Of a stretch of 64,000 nucleotides of DNA, positions 49,937 through 58,892 are shown in pieces. The notes under the pieces are model-generated. The model worked only from the letters and a program-made list of their open reading frames with translations, was not told the DNA's origin and made no database searches. The stretch spans positions 434,001-498,000 of the forward strand of contig NZ_FOZG01000001.1 in assembly GCF_900113315.1 (NCBI RefSeq). The letters are read 5' to 3'. Numbering within the stretch: the stretch's first letter is position 1; each line of letters opens with the position of its first letter. This stretch comes from Sphingomonas jatrophae (GTDB lineage Bacteria; Pseudomonadota; Alphaproteobacteria; Sphingomonadales; Sphingomonadaceae). Position numbers and translations under genes: made by a program.

Positions 49937-51778
49937 ATGGACGTCCTGCCGCTCCCCCCGAAGATCGATGCGCGCCGCGAGGCTCGCAGCCTGTTCTGGC
50001 GTGGGTGGGGCGTGACGGAGATCGCCGCCGAGCTGCCGCTGCGCGCGATCATGGGCGAGGACGGCAAGGCGGTGCCCCGCGCTACGATCGAAAGCTGGAA
50101 ACAGCGGGAGGCCTGGGAAAACGCCCCGATGATCCGGCGGCTCGAGGACAGCCTCGAGGTGCGCTATCAGGCGCTGCTCGCCAAGGACAAGCTGACCGGC
50201 GCCGACCTGACGCTGCTCGACGCGCTCGGCCGCCAGGTGGCGACGCTCGCCAAGATCCGTCGCTACGAAGCGCCCGGCGGGCACGAGGGCGATCTCAACG
50301 AGAAGGTCGCCAACCGGAACGCCGCGCCGAAGAAGAAGGCGAAGCCGAACCACTTCACCGCCGACCAGGTCGCCGAGCTGCGGCGGATCTTCGAGAGCGA
50401 GCTGTTCGGCTACCAGGAAGACTGGCTCGCCAGCTCATCGCTCCGCACGCGCATGATCCTGAAGTCGCGCCAGATCGGCGCGACCTGGTACTTCGCCCGC
50501 GAGGCGCTGATCGACGCGCTCGAGACCGGGCGCAACCAGATCTTCCTGTCCGCCTCCAAGGCACAGGCGCACATCTTCCGCGGCTACATCGTCCAGTTCG
50601 CCAAGCGGGTCGGCGTCGACCTGAAGGGCGACCCGATCATCCTGACGTCGGAGCTGATCCCCGAGGACGAGCCCGCGGCCGAGCTGCACTTCCTCGGCAC
50701 GAACGCCCGCACCGCGCAGGGCTATCACGGCAATTTCTACTTTGACGAATTCTTCTGGGTCTACGGCTTCGAGGAGCTGAACAAGGTCGCCAGCGGCATG
50801 GCGATGCACAAGAAGTGGCGTCGCACCTACTTCTCGACGCCATCGACCATCCGCCACCAGGCGCATCCATACTGGACGGGCGAGCGCCGCAACCGCCGGG
50901 TCAAGAAGGCTGACCGAATCGAGATCGACGTCAGTCATGAGGCGCTGAAGGCGGGCCGGCTGTGTGAGGACGGTGTATGGCGGCAGATCGTCACGATCGA
51001 GGATGCCGAGGCCGCCGGCTGCGACCTGTTCAACCTCGACGAGCTGCGCATTGAATATGCGCCCGACGAGTTCGCCAACCTGCTGCTGTGCCAGTTCGTC
51101 GACGACAGCCTGTCGGCCTTCAAGTTCAACGAGCTGGTCGCCGCGGGCTGCGACAGCCTGGTCGAGTGGGCCGACTTCAATCCGGATGCCAAGCGCCCGT
51201 TCGGCAACCGCGAGGTGTGGGCCGGCTACGATCCGCAGGAGAGCGAGGACGGCGACAATGCCGGCTTCATCATCGCCGCGCCGCCGACGAAGCCCGGCGG
51301 CACGTTCCGGCTGCTCGAGAAGCATTCGCTCCGCGGGCTCGACTTCGAGCAGCAGGCGCTGTTCATCCGCACCATCCTCGCGCGCTACAATTGCACCTAC
51401 CTCGGCGTGGATGCGACCGGCATCGGCGCGGCCGTGTTCCAGCTGCTCGGCAAGGCGGACAGCAACGGCAATGTGGCCGTCCGCGGCCTGACCAAGATCG
51501 AATATTCGCTCGAGACGAAGGCCACCATGGTGATGAAGGCGCAGAACCTGCTGCGCCGCGGCCGTGTCCAGTGGGATGCGGGCTGGCTCGACGTCGTCTC
51601 ATCCTTTCTGTCGATCAAGAAGGCGCTGACCGGCAGCGGCCGCGCGATCACCTTCAAGGCGGGGCGCTCCGAGGCGGACGGCCACGCTGACCTCGCCTGG
51701 GCGGCCATGCACATCTTCGCGAACGAGCCGCTCGACGGCCAGGCCAGGCAGCAGACCAGCATGGAGATCTTCGAATGA
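49937..51778 (+). CDS. P: Large terminase subunit gpP
   Basis: A 613-aa packaging ATPase/nuclease. The N-terminal HTH-like region (WGVTEIAAELPLRA) is followed by the ATPase region with SSLRTRMILKSRQIGATWYF (Walker A-like), FYFDEFFWV (Walker B) and TYFSTPSTIRHQAH (motif III). A C-terminal nuclease (AGYDPQESEDGDNAGFI, VDATGIGAAVF) has the Asp residues of an RNase H fold. It overlaps Q by 4 nt. Confidence 0.93.
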   Translation: MDVLPLPPKIDARREARSLFWRGWGVTEIAAELPLRAIMGEDGKAVPRATIESWKQREAWENAPMIRRLEDSLEVRYQALLAKDKLTGADLTLLDALGRQVATLAKIRRYEAPGGHEGDLNEKVANRNAAPKKKAKPNHFTADQVAELRRIFESELFGYQEDWLASSSLRTRMILKSRQIGATWYFAREALIDALETGRNQIFLSASKAQAHIFRGYIVQFAKRVGVDLKGDPIILTSELIPEDEPAAELHFLGTNARTAQGYHGNFYFDEFFWVYGFEELNKVASGMAMHKKWRRTYFSTPSTIRHQAHPYWTGERRNRRVKKADRIEIDVSHEALKAGRLCEDGVWRQIVTIEDAEAAGCDLFNLDELRIEYAPDEFANLLLCQFVDDSLSAFKFNELVAAGCDSLVEWADFNPDAKRPFGNREVWAGYDPQESEDGDNAGFIIAAPPTKPGGTFRLLEKHSLRGLDFEQQALFIRTILARYNCTYLGVDATGIGAAVFQLLGKADSNGNVAVRGLTKIEYSLETKATMVMKAQNLLRRGRVQWDAGWLDVVSSFLSIKKALTGSGRAITFKAGRSEADGHADLAWAAMHIFANEPLDGQARQQTSMEIFE

Positions 51779-52836
51779 GCAGGGCAGGGCGCGCGCGGCG
51801 TATGTCGCAGCGGGAGGCCGCGAGCGCGGCCGCGGGCGCGATCGTCGCGGCGAACGATCCAGGCCGCGCGATTGAGACCTTTGCGTTCGGGGATCCCGAG
51901 CCGGTGCTCAACCGGCGCGAGCTGCTCGACATGCTCGAATGCTGGCACAACGGGCGGTGGTATGAGCCGCCGGTGCCGGTCGACGGGCTGGCGCGCGCGT
52001 TCCGCGCATCGCCGCATCACAGCTCGGCGATCCTGCTGAAGCGCAATCTGGTCACATCGGCGCTGATCCCCACGCCGTGGCTGTCACGATCGACGTTCGG
52101 CAAGGCGCTGCAGGATTATCTGGTTTTCGGCAACGGCTACCTCGAGCGGCGCGACAGCGTGCTCGGCACGCCCCTGCGGCTTGATTATTCGCCGGCAAAG
52201 TTCACTCGTCGCGGGGTGGAGGCAGGGTCTTTCTTCTACGTGCCCGGCGGCCGCAGCGAGACCGAGTTCAAGCGCGGCTCAGTGATCCAGACGGCGCAGC
52301 CCGACATCAACCAGGAGATCTACGGCGTCCCGGAATATCTCAGCGCCCTGCAGTCGGCGCTGCTGAACGAGGCCGCCACGCTCTTCCGCCGCCGCTATTA
52401 CCTGAACGGCAGCCACGCCGGCTACATTCTCTACGCCACGGGTGACATCGACCAGGGCGACACGGACAAGCTGAAGGCGGCGCTCCGCGCGTCAAAGGGG
52501 CCGGGCAATTTCCGCAACCTGTTCGTCCATGCGCCGAACGGCAAGGATGGCAGCCTGAAGATCCTGCCGATCGCCGAGGCGGGCGCGAAAGACGAGTTCC
52601 TCGGCATCAAGAATGCGACTCGCGATGACGTGTTGGCTGCGCACCGGGTGCCGCCGTCGCTGCTCGGCATCGTGCCGGCGCAGGGCTCGACGACGGGCAA
52701 CCCGCTGCAGGCGATGCAGATGTTCTGGGAACTCGAGATCGTGCCGCTGATGCTGCCCTGGCTCGAGATCAACGATCGCCTGGGCGTGCCCGCCGTCGCG
52801 TTTGAAGAGCGGGAGTTCGCGCCTGGTGCGACTTGA
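51775..52836 (+). CDS. Q: Portal protein gpQ
   Basis: A 353-aa P2-like portal. Family regions: FAFGDPEPVLNRRELLDMLE, GLARAFRASPHHSSAI, FGNGYLERRDSVLG and LAAHRVPPSLLGIVPAQGST. It forms the dodecameric DNA gate. Its ATG overlaps the terminase stop (ATGA). Confidence 0.93.
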   Translation: MSRAGRARRMSQREAASAAAGAIVAANDPGRAIETFAFGDPEPVLNRRELLDMLECWHNGRWYEPPVPVDGLARAFRASPHHSSAILLKRNLVTSALIPTPWLSRSTFGKALQDYLVFGNGYLERRDSVLGTPLRLDYSPAKFTRRGVEAGSFFYVPGGRSETEFKRGSVIQTAQPDINQEIYGVPEYLSALQSALLNEAATLFRRRYYLNGSHAGYILYATGDIDQGDTDKLKAALRASKGPGNFRNLFVHAPNGKDGSLKILPIAEAGAKDEFLGIKNATRDDVLAAHRVPPSLLGIVPAQGSTTGNPLQAMQMFWELEIVPLMLPWLEINDRLGVPAVAFEEREFAPGAT

Positions 52837-52883
52837 CCGTTGTCACGGAGCCCTCACGCTCGCCACTGGGCGGGCGAGAACGC

Positions 52884-55175
52884 TTAGATAGGTAGGGCGT
52901 GCGGCAAGCTTCCTTTGTCACGCGTCTCTCGTAGGTAGCTCTCCGGCCAACCGATCCCGAGCCGGCGGTACCGCCCCAAAACAGCGTCATCGTCGACTAC
53001 GTTGCCCGATAGTACGTCAGCGAGAGCCCCAATGAGCGCGACGTGCGCGGTCTCGAGTGGATGCTCGAACGTCGGATCTTCCACTAAGGACCTTGCCACT
53101 CTGAGTGACGTCTCGGCTTGGGCGATGTCGCCGGACTGCAGGTGCGCGCTCGCCTCCCCCAGCCAAGACCACAATTCGCTGTCGCGGTTCCCAGTGGCGC
53201 TTCCGAAATCGATAGCCTGGTGGTAGTGCGCGAGGGCGGTATGCTCGTCTCTGGCGTGACGCAGCGCCTCTCCGAGCGCTAGGTGTGCGTTCCCAATAGA
53301 TCTGGCGTCGCCTTGAGCATTCGCCATTTCCAATCCCTCACTAGCAAGACGGACCGCCTCTGCCACGTCGCCGGTCTTCGCCAGCGACCTAGCAAGCGAC
53401 CGGTAAATCGCGGCCTGGCCGGCTTCGTCGGCGTGGGCCAGCAGCGTCCGAAGTCGCTCGGTTGAAGCGCGAACCCCATCCTCGTCCATTACGTCGCGCA
53501 GAGCGGTATTCAGGATCAGCTCGCGTTCAAGTTGAACGTCGGCGGCTGAGGGCGCCTGCCTAATGAGCTTATCCGATAGCGACCAGACCAGACCGTATCG
53601 ATTGAGGCGGAGCGCGAGTTTCATGCGCAGCAAGTCTGCGGCGTTGCGCAGCGGCGTCCCCGCTGAAGCCTGCAGTTCAACGGCGCGCAGGGGCTCGTGG
53701 ACCGCGGCGTACCTACCAAGGTCCAGCTGGAGACGCGCAGCCTGAAGAGCGTGCTCGATCACGCCGCTGCTGAGGGTCTCGGCTCCCGGCGCCGCCCGCC
53801 AGGACGTTGTGAGAAGCAACAAGCTGTCATCCTGCGCTCCATGCTCCGCCAGGCTAGTCGCCAGCTTGGCGATGTTTTCGCCCGATTGCCGCTCAACGAG
53901 CCGCGGCGCGACGAGGGACAGCAGCCCGCCCGTCAACTCACCGCTCGTGAAGCCGGCATGCTCAAACGCTTTGTACCACACTTCCTTCAATTCGTCGCGC
54001 CGTCGAACGCCTATGCCGCTGAGCCAGCTGATTGCATAGCTTGAATGGACGAACCGTGTCCTGTGACCGACATGCCGGATCAGACTGGCTCCGTAGAGCT
54101 CGTCGATAGCAGATCGGCTATCGATGCTGGCCACATCGGCGACGGCCTCAAGGAACGTGCGTGGAACGGCGACGTCGCCAGGAAGGAGCGACATTAGGTC
54201 GCCCAACAAGTGCGCAGCAGGCGTCAGCGAACGGCGCCGTGCTGCCTGCAGCTCATCGAAGTCGGGTACGCGGGGAGCGCCGCGGCCGGACAGCACCGCA
54301 TACAGAAGCTCCGCAAGGTATGCAGGACGACCGCCGCGGGATCGTTGGATCAGGTCGTCAACTGTCGATGCGTCAGCCGCGCGCCCGATCACATCCTCGT
54401 GCCATCGCGCGATCTCGTCTCGGCCCAGTTCGGGTATGCTATGAACGTCGCCGTTGGCTGCTTTGATCGCGGGCACCATGGCCCCGCGCCAATCGCTTGG
54501 CGGCTCCCGCTCAGAGTTGACCAGGATCAGCAACCTGCAGCTTTCGGGCTTCCGGCGCATCAGCACACGAAGGAACTCGCGTGCCGAGGTCTCCAGAAGC
54601 TCATACTCGTCGATGACGATGCAGAGCGGATTGCCAAGATCAGCCACGAACTGCAGGTACTCGACGATGAGCGCCCGCCGGTTCGCGGTGGCAGCCTCCG
54701 CCAGCTTGACGTAAGGTTCAGGCTCCGCGTCGATCCCCGTCAGAAAGTCCGTGAGAGCCTCCACGGTTTTCTCCGCCTTGTCCAAGCCTGCGGCCTTGGC
54801 GATGTCCTGCACCATAGCGCCGCCTATACGGCGCATGCTCGGCACCAGCCGACCAAGGAACCCTTGTGCCTTCTCGCCAAAACCTTGGAAATCGACTCGT
54901 GGCACGGCGCGGAGCTGCTCGCAAAGGCTACCGACGAGCAGCTCCTCGGTGGCTGCAATGCCGCCGTCGATAAATAGCGGGCTTGGACCTCGCTCCTTTT
55001 GGCAAAGCCGAGCAAATTGGTAGCCGAACTCGGACTTTCCAGCTCCTGTCACCCCTTCAAGTCCGATGATCGTGCAACCTGCCTCCAGATCGGCCATAAG
55101 CTCATTGGCAAACGCGTCGCGGCCCCAAAGGCGGGGCCGGTCCATGCGATAAAGGGTGACGGGATTGGCGGACAT
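52884..55175 (-). CDS. STAND-type P-loop NTPase with TPR-like C-terminus
   Basis: A 763-aa protein. N-terminal NTPase: LWGRDAFANELMADLEAG, Walker A GLEGVTGAGKSEF (about 39-50), Walker B PLCIVIDEYELLE (about 183-195) and a sensor-type LLILVNSERE. A winged-helix/STAND arm (about 300-400) is followed by TPR-like helical repeats (about 480-740, e.g. AQGDARSIGNAHLALGEALR). This is the build of STAND regulators and defence sensors. No N-terminal effector domain is present, so an effector would have to be separate. It is divergent from, and overlaps by 20 bp, the RibA-like gene. ATG 55145 is an alternative start. Confidence 0.8.
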   Translation of the reverse strand: MSANPVTLYRMDRPRLWGRDAFANELMADLEAGCTIIGLEGVTGAGKSEFGYQFARLCQKERGPSPLFIDGGIAATEELLVGSLCEQLRAVPRVDFQGFGEKAQGFLGRLVPSMRRIGGAMVQDIAKAAGLDKAEKTVEALTDFLTGIDAEPEPYVKLAEAATANRRALIVEYLQFVADLGNPLCIVIDEYELLETSAREFLRVLMRRKPESCRLLILVNSEREPPSDWRGAMVPAIKAANGDVHSIPELGRDEIARWHEDVIGRAADASTVDDLIQRSRGGRPAYLAELLYAVLSGRGAPRVPDFDELQAARRRSLTPAAHLLGDLMSLLPGDVAVPRTFLEAVADVASIDSRSAIDELYGASLIRHVGHRTRFVHSSYAISWLSGIGVRRRDELKEVWYKAFEHAGFTSGELTGGLLSLVAPRLVERQSGENIAKLATSLAEHGAQDDSLLLLTTSWRAAPGAETLSSGVIEHALQAARLQLDLGRYAAVHEPLRAVELQASAGTPLRNAADLLRMKLALRLNRYGLVWSLSDKLIRQAPSAADVQLERELILNTALRDVMDEDGVRASTERLRTLLAHADEAGQAAIYRSLARSLAKTGDVAEAVRLASEGLEMANAQGDARSIGNAHLALGEALRHARDEHTALAHYHQAIDFGSATGNRDSELWSWLGEASAHLQSGDIAQAETSLRVARSLVEDPTFEHPLETAHVALIGALADVLSGNVVDDDAVLGRYRRLGIGWPESYLRETRDKGSLPHALPI

Positions 55176-55791
55176 AGCGAGCGAATCGACCGGTAGCGGT
55201 TCTGACTGCGAATGGCCGCAAATTTCTGACCTTGTGCCGGTCGCGGTTCCGACCGCTCACGGCATGGTCTACGCACAACTGGCGAATGTCGGTGCCGAGA
55301 ACCTGCTCGTGATTAGCAGCGGCAAGAGGGTCGCTCTGCCCGTGGTGCGGTTCCACTCTTCCTGCGCCTTCGGTGAGGCTATCGGCGCGACCGACTGCGA
55401 CTGCGGCGTTCAGCTCGAAGCAGCGATAGCGGCGATCGCGCGCGAAGGCGGCGTGGTGACCTACGCCTGGGAAGAGGGGCGTGGCATCGGCATTGCGGGA
55501 AAGATGGCTGCGTTGGCGCTCCAGCAGGCGGAGGGACTCGACACCGCCGAGGCGTTCGGCAGGCTCGGACATGAACCCGAGCCGCGCGACTTCGACAACC
55601 ACGTGGCCGCCTTGCGCCGTATGTTCGATGGCGCAGCCGTAAGGCTGGCGTCCGCAAACCCCGCGAAGGAGGCTGCCTTGTTCAGGGCTGGCATCGAGGT
55701 GAGGGAGCGGATCAAGCTCTCCGTGCCGTTGACCGAGGAGCGCGCTGCCTACGTAGCCGGAAAGGTGTTGGCCCTCGGCCACCATCCATGA
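55156..55791 (+). CDS. RibA-like (GTP cyclohydrolase II family) protein
   Basis: A 211-aa protein of the GTP cyclohydrolase II fold. The three zinc Cys are conserved (FHSSC, C70; DCDCG, C81 and C83), as are EEGRGIGIAGK (GTP-binding loop) and RDF with R144. Two active-site positions differ from E. coli RibA: Tyr105 becomes Leu120 (KMAALALQ) and Asp126 becomes Glu142. So the product or substrate may differ from the riboflavin enzyme. The GTG start is inside the STAND gene's start; TTG 55165 is possible. It is coupled (ATGA) to the next gene and is not near other rib genes. Confidence 0.75.
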   Translation: MTGLADIASESTGSGSDCEWPQISDLVPVAVPTAHGMVYAQLANVGAENLLVISSGKRVALPVVRFHSSCAFGEAIGATDCDCGVQLEAAIAAIAREGGVVTYAWEEGRGIGIAGKMAALALQQAEGLDTAEAFGRLGHEPEPRDFDNHVAALRRMFDGAAVRLASANPAKEAALFRAGIEVRERIKLSVPLTEERAAYVAGKVLALGHHP

Positions 55792-56759
55792 GCCTCGATC
55801 GCGCTCTCGATGGTGTCCCGTTCGCCATCGACAAGTTCAGGTGCCTTGAGGCGGCACGGATGCTTGCCAAGTTCAAACCCGATGAGGAGCACTTTCCGTG
55901 GTCTCTGGCGACGCCCATCGCGCAAGTCGCGTTCAAGACACTCTTCGTGTCGATCTGCCACCGGATGAACTGGGACGTCCTCCAGTCCGCCCTGGCGGAA
56001 TGGATGCTTCCTGACACGGACAGGAGGCTTGCAGAATTTGCTGCGACATCGCCCAAACAGATACGTGAGCTCCTCGCAACGTACGCCCGGCAGGAACGTG
56101 TGCTTCCGCATCAGCGGGCCAGCATGCTGCGCGACACGGCGACAACGCTGTTAGAGCTCTCCCAGTCCGATGGCCCGATCCGACGGCTCCTGAAGCAGCC
56201 TCACCTTGAGGGGGCCGACGGTTTCTATGCGCAGTTCGGCCGTATTGCGGCGTTTCAGGGCGATCCCCTCGAGAAAAAACTCCGCGTGCTAGCTCACGAT
56301 CTCCACCGTGAAGGTATCATGCGTTTTAGCGATCCGCAGAATCTGCGGCCCGCGGTGGAGTACCACCTCTTACGGCTCTATCTTCGGACAGGTCGTGTCT
56401 TCCCCACACGTCCTGCTGTCGTCGAGGCGTTGACAGGAGAACCGCGGCCGGCGCGGCGGCGCCTGGTCATGCTACTCAGGGAAACGGTGGACCAAGCGAT
56501 GCGTGATTGTGCGCAGTATGCAGGTTTGGACGTCGCCACGCTCAACTACCTGGAGTGGCAGCTCGCGCGCACAATTTGCATTTCGGAACTCGGTCCCGAA
56601 TGGCATCCGCATTGTGTGAACGCACCAGCGCAGGAACTGCCGCATGATGTGGCTCGGCTCGTTGCCGGTCCGTGTCCTTACGGGCAGTCTTGCCGAACGC
56701 TAGGCGATCGTGGGTACGAGTGGTTCAACGAGCCACAGTTCGAGAAGGCAATCTACTAA
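55788..56759 (+). CDS. Unrecognised 323-aa Cys-containing protein coupled to RibA-like gene
   Basis: Not assigned to a family. Mostly helical; residues about 155-205 (DPLEKKLRVLAHDLHREG, then PAVEYHLLRLYLRTG) resemble helical DNA/nucleoside glycosylase-like cores with a Lys/Asp pair, but this is weak. The C-terminus has four Cys (C264, C276, C296, C302 in ICI, HCV, GPCPYGQSC) that could bind a metal or Fe-S cluster. Its ATG overlaps the RibA-like stop, and its stop overlaps the convergent methyltransferase stop. It probably acts with the RibA-like protein. Confidence 0.6.
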   Translation: MSLDRALDGVPFAIDKFRCLEAARMLAKFKPDEEHFPWSLATPIAQVAFKTLFVSICHRMNWDVLQSALAEWMLPDTDRRLAEFAATSPKQIRELLATYARQERVLPHQRASMLRDTATTLLELSQSDGPIRRLLKQPHLEGADGFYAQFGRIAAFQGDPLEKKLRVLAHDLHREGIMRFSDPQNLRPAVEYHLLRLYLRTGRVFPTRPAVVEALTGEPRPARRRLVMLLRETVDQAMRDCAQYAGLDVATLNYLEWQLARTICISELGPEWHPHCVNAPAQELPHDVARLVAGPCPYGQSCRTLGDRGYEWFNEPQFEKAIY

Positions 56760-58018
56760 ACTTTTGAGAGCAGGATGACGGTCTCCGCGAGCTGCGGCTT
56801 TGGCAGCGCGGCGCGGGTATGAGGGCTCAACCGCGACATTGAGTTGCGTACCTTGAACCGCTCGACGCCAACTAGATCCAAGCCATGGATCTGAGCGATA
56901 TCGCCAAGCAAGTCGGCGACGGGCACGAGGATTTCCTTGTAAAAGGTATCCTGTACCACCAGCAGCGCTATGCCCTTTGGCGCGAGCCAGCCGGCGAAGC
57001 GTGCTAAGGCTCGCGACATGTCTTCGAAGTAGTAGCGAAATCCCTTCGCATAGTAGCGCTCTGAGGCGTAGCTGCGGTGCGTCCTCACGCGCTCTATGAG
57101 CATTTCGACCGAGCGCGGCAGCTCAACTCCGGCGTGATCGCCACGGATTAAGGGCGTGCCAATCTGAATCTCGCGAAGGCGGCGCTCGATGTCCCGGTCG
57201 CCTGCCAGCAACAGCTCCGCCGCTGGCAAGTAGTGGCGGATGTAGTCGGTGCGATTGGGGTAGGGAGGCGAGGTCACGATCGCGTCAACGCCGCCCTCGG
57301 CCCAGTCGAGGTCCGCCACGTCGCGGTTCGACAGCCGAACGGACATCCCTTCTGCGCGCGACGGCAGCTGCGCGGCATAGTCGCAAAGCGAGCAGATCGC
57401 GGCTTCGACGGCGCTCTCGAAATCGCCGTCGATTACCGCGCCGCCCCCGGCACGCTTCGTCCAGGTCGGATTGGAGCCGCGCAGCCGCTTGTGCATCGAA
57501 ATGCGGGCGATCGAAAGAATATGGAGGCAGCACAATCCAAACTGGGCTTCCTCGGTGGAGGGATCCAATAGGCAATCGACTACCGTTTGGCCGCGCGGCA
57601 GCAAGGCATTTACGGCGGATCGGAAGCGGCTCTCGTCATCGGCGCCCCGGCTCTCTGGAACGAGTGACCGCACGGTTTGGGTGGCCCGCTCCAGCTCCGC
57701 AATCGTCGCCGTGCGCACGCAGCACGACGCCACGGCGAATGGGTTCAAGTCGTTTAAGACGAGATCCACCGGATAAACCCGGGCGGCTTCGCCGAGCGTG
57801 CCCATGCCGGCAAACGGATCGGCGATGCGCGTGTGGCCGCGAGACAGGCACTCCTTCAACGCGAAGGAGGCGAACTCGGTCGAGAACGCCGTGTACAGGC
57901 TCGCGAGCCGGCCGAACGAGGCCTTGTCAGCCGGGCTCGGCTTAGGGTTGGGGCACCCCTCAAGGAGCCCGCGCGTGCGTTCGCCAAACAGGTCGGGATC
58001 AGCTGGAGCCAGTCTCAT
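56756..58018 (-). CDS. DNA methyltransferase (N6-adenine or N4-cytosine type)
   Basis: A 420-aa protein from ATG 58018 (MRLAPADPDLFGERTRG). SAM-binding motif I is ADPFAGMGTLGEA (about 67-79) and catalytic motif IV TSPPYPNRTDY (about 249-259), so motif I precedes motif IV. No restriction endonuclease is recognised beside it, so it is an orphan, self-protecting or epigenetic enzyme, or part of the cargo system. The frame extends to 58141, but upstream starts add no family sequence; a TATGAT lies 13 bp before the chosen ATG. Confidence 0.75.
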   Translation of the reverse strand: MRLAPADPDLFGERTRGLLEGCPNPKPSPADKASFGRLASLYTAFSTEFASFALKECLSRGHTRIADPFAGMGTLGEAARVYPVDLVLNDLNPFAVASCCVRTATIAELERATQTVRSLVPESRGADDESRFRSAVNALLPRGQTVVDCLLDPSTEEAQFGLCCLHILSIARISMHKRLRGSNPTWTKRAGGGAVIDGDFESAVEAAICSLCDYAAQLPSRAEGMSVRLSNRDVADLDWAEGGVDAIVTSPPYPNRTDYIRHYLPAAELLLAGDRDIERRLREIQIGTPLIRGDHAGVELPRSVEMLIERVRTHRSYASERYYAKGFRYYFEDMSRALARFAGWLAPKGIALLVVQDTFYKEILVPVADLLGDIAQIHGLDLVGVERFKVRNSMSRLSPHTRAALPKPQLAETVILLSKV

Positions 58019-58228
58019 GCTCTGATCATAGCATGGGTTCGGAGGATTGCCGTACTGCGCTAACGCCGATCGGCAGGAGATTTGGTCCATCAGTCGTCCT
58101 TGCCCCGGAGCGTCCGGACTTCGCTCGTAACGTTGATGCACGCGCGGGGCTGCCCTCAGTCAGCAGCTAAGGCCAGCGGCGCAACATCGCTACGCCCCCT
58201 CTCTGAACCGCCGCTACCCCGAAACGCG

Positions 58229-58249
58229 CGCTTTTCCCCCCGCCTCGCC
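58229..58249 (-). other. cos-like packaging sequence
   Basis: The minus strand reads GGCGAGGCGGGGGGAAAAGCG, one base over 20 split here as GGCGAGGCGG then GGGGAAAAGCG. It closely resembles the 19-nt cohesive end of P2 as I recall it (GGCGAGGCGGGGAAAGCAC). It lies in a 357-bp gene-free stretch (58019-58375) outside the Q gene, so the cargo genes fall between Q and cos. Exact nick positions are not known. Confidence 0.6.
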
Positions 58250-58375
58250 CGCGGTCTTTTCGTGTCGCTTTTGATGCACCCGCCAGCTCCAGCTCCTCCA
58301 AGGGTTTTCGCGCACTCCGCGCTGAGCTGAGACCAGCCCGAACGGTGATGCGGATTGATGCAGCTAGGCGGCATG

Positions 58376-58705
58376 TCACCCGGCACGCCGCTGCGGTACT
58401 TCGGAGAGGTTCGCGACCTCCTCTAAGGTGCGCGCGCGAGCCTGACGGACCCTGATGCTCGCATCGATCAGAGGTGTGGCGTCGACAGCCTGGACCCACG
58501 CCGGCACGATCAACCAAACCTTCCCGCGCCGATCCCGCTGACCGTTCTTCGTCGCGAGCGCATCGTCAAATGCCTCGGCCTGCCATCGTCGCCAAGGGCC
58601 AGCTGGCCGAGCGAAGACCATCAGCCGAAATCGGCGTCCCGCGTCGCGACGCAGACGCATCTCCTCCCGTCGATCCAGTCCAACTCCGCCACTCGCCATA
58701 TCCAC
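58376..58705 (-). CDS. Small basic hypothetical protein near attR
   Basis: A 109-aa Arg/Trp-rich protein. The region DAGRRFRLMVFARPAGPWRR followed by GKVWLIVPAWVQAVDATPL looks like real coding sequence. No family is recognised. Its place between cos and attP would be next to the recombinase in the circular genome, so an excision factor or a regulator is conceivable. Confidence 0.45.
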   Translation of the reverse strand: MDMASGGVGLDRREEMRLRRDAGRRFRLMVFARPAGPWRRWQAEAFDDALATKNGQRDRRGKVWLIVPAWVQAVDATPLIDASIRVRQARARTLEEVANLSEVPQRRAG

Positions 58706-58892
58706 ATCCCGCGACTCGACAGATAACGGGATGAGAACAAGACGAGAACAATCCTACGAGTCAAAGGCTCGTAGCCGATAGGGATAAGTGCTCCACAACT
58801 TCAACCCAGCTTGTGGATAACTCGCGATCTCTGAACCGGGCCGCCGTCGCCGTCGCCTGCACCGAAGTGCCGCTGAGAGGGTATGCGGGAAA

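Noticed and set aside
52837-52883. cos site directly after Q as in P2
   Set aside because: The 47-bp gap holds only a short GGGCGGGCGAG-like stretch; the match at 58229-58249 is much better.
56756-58018. A complete restriction-modification system
   Set aside because: Only a methyltransferase is recognisable. The convergent 323-aa protein has no PD-(D/E)xK, HNH or GIY-YIG motif that I can see.
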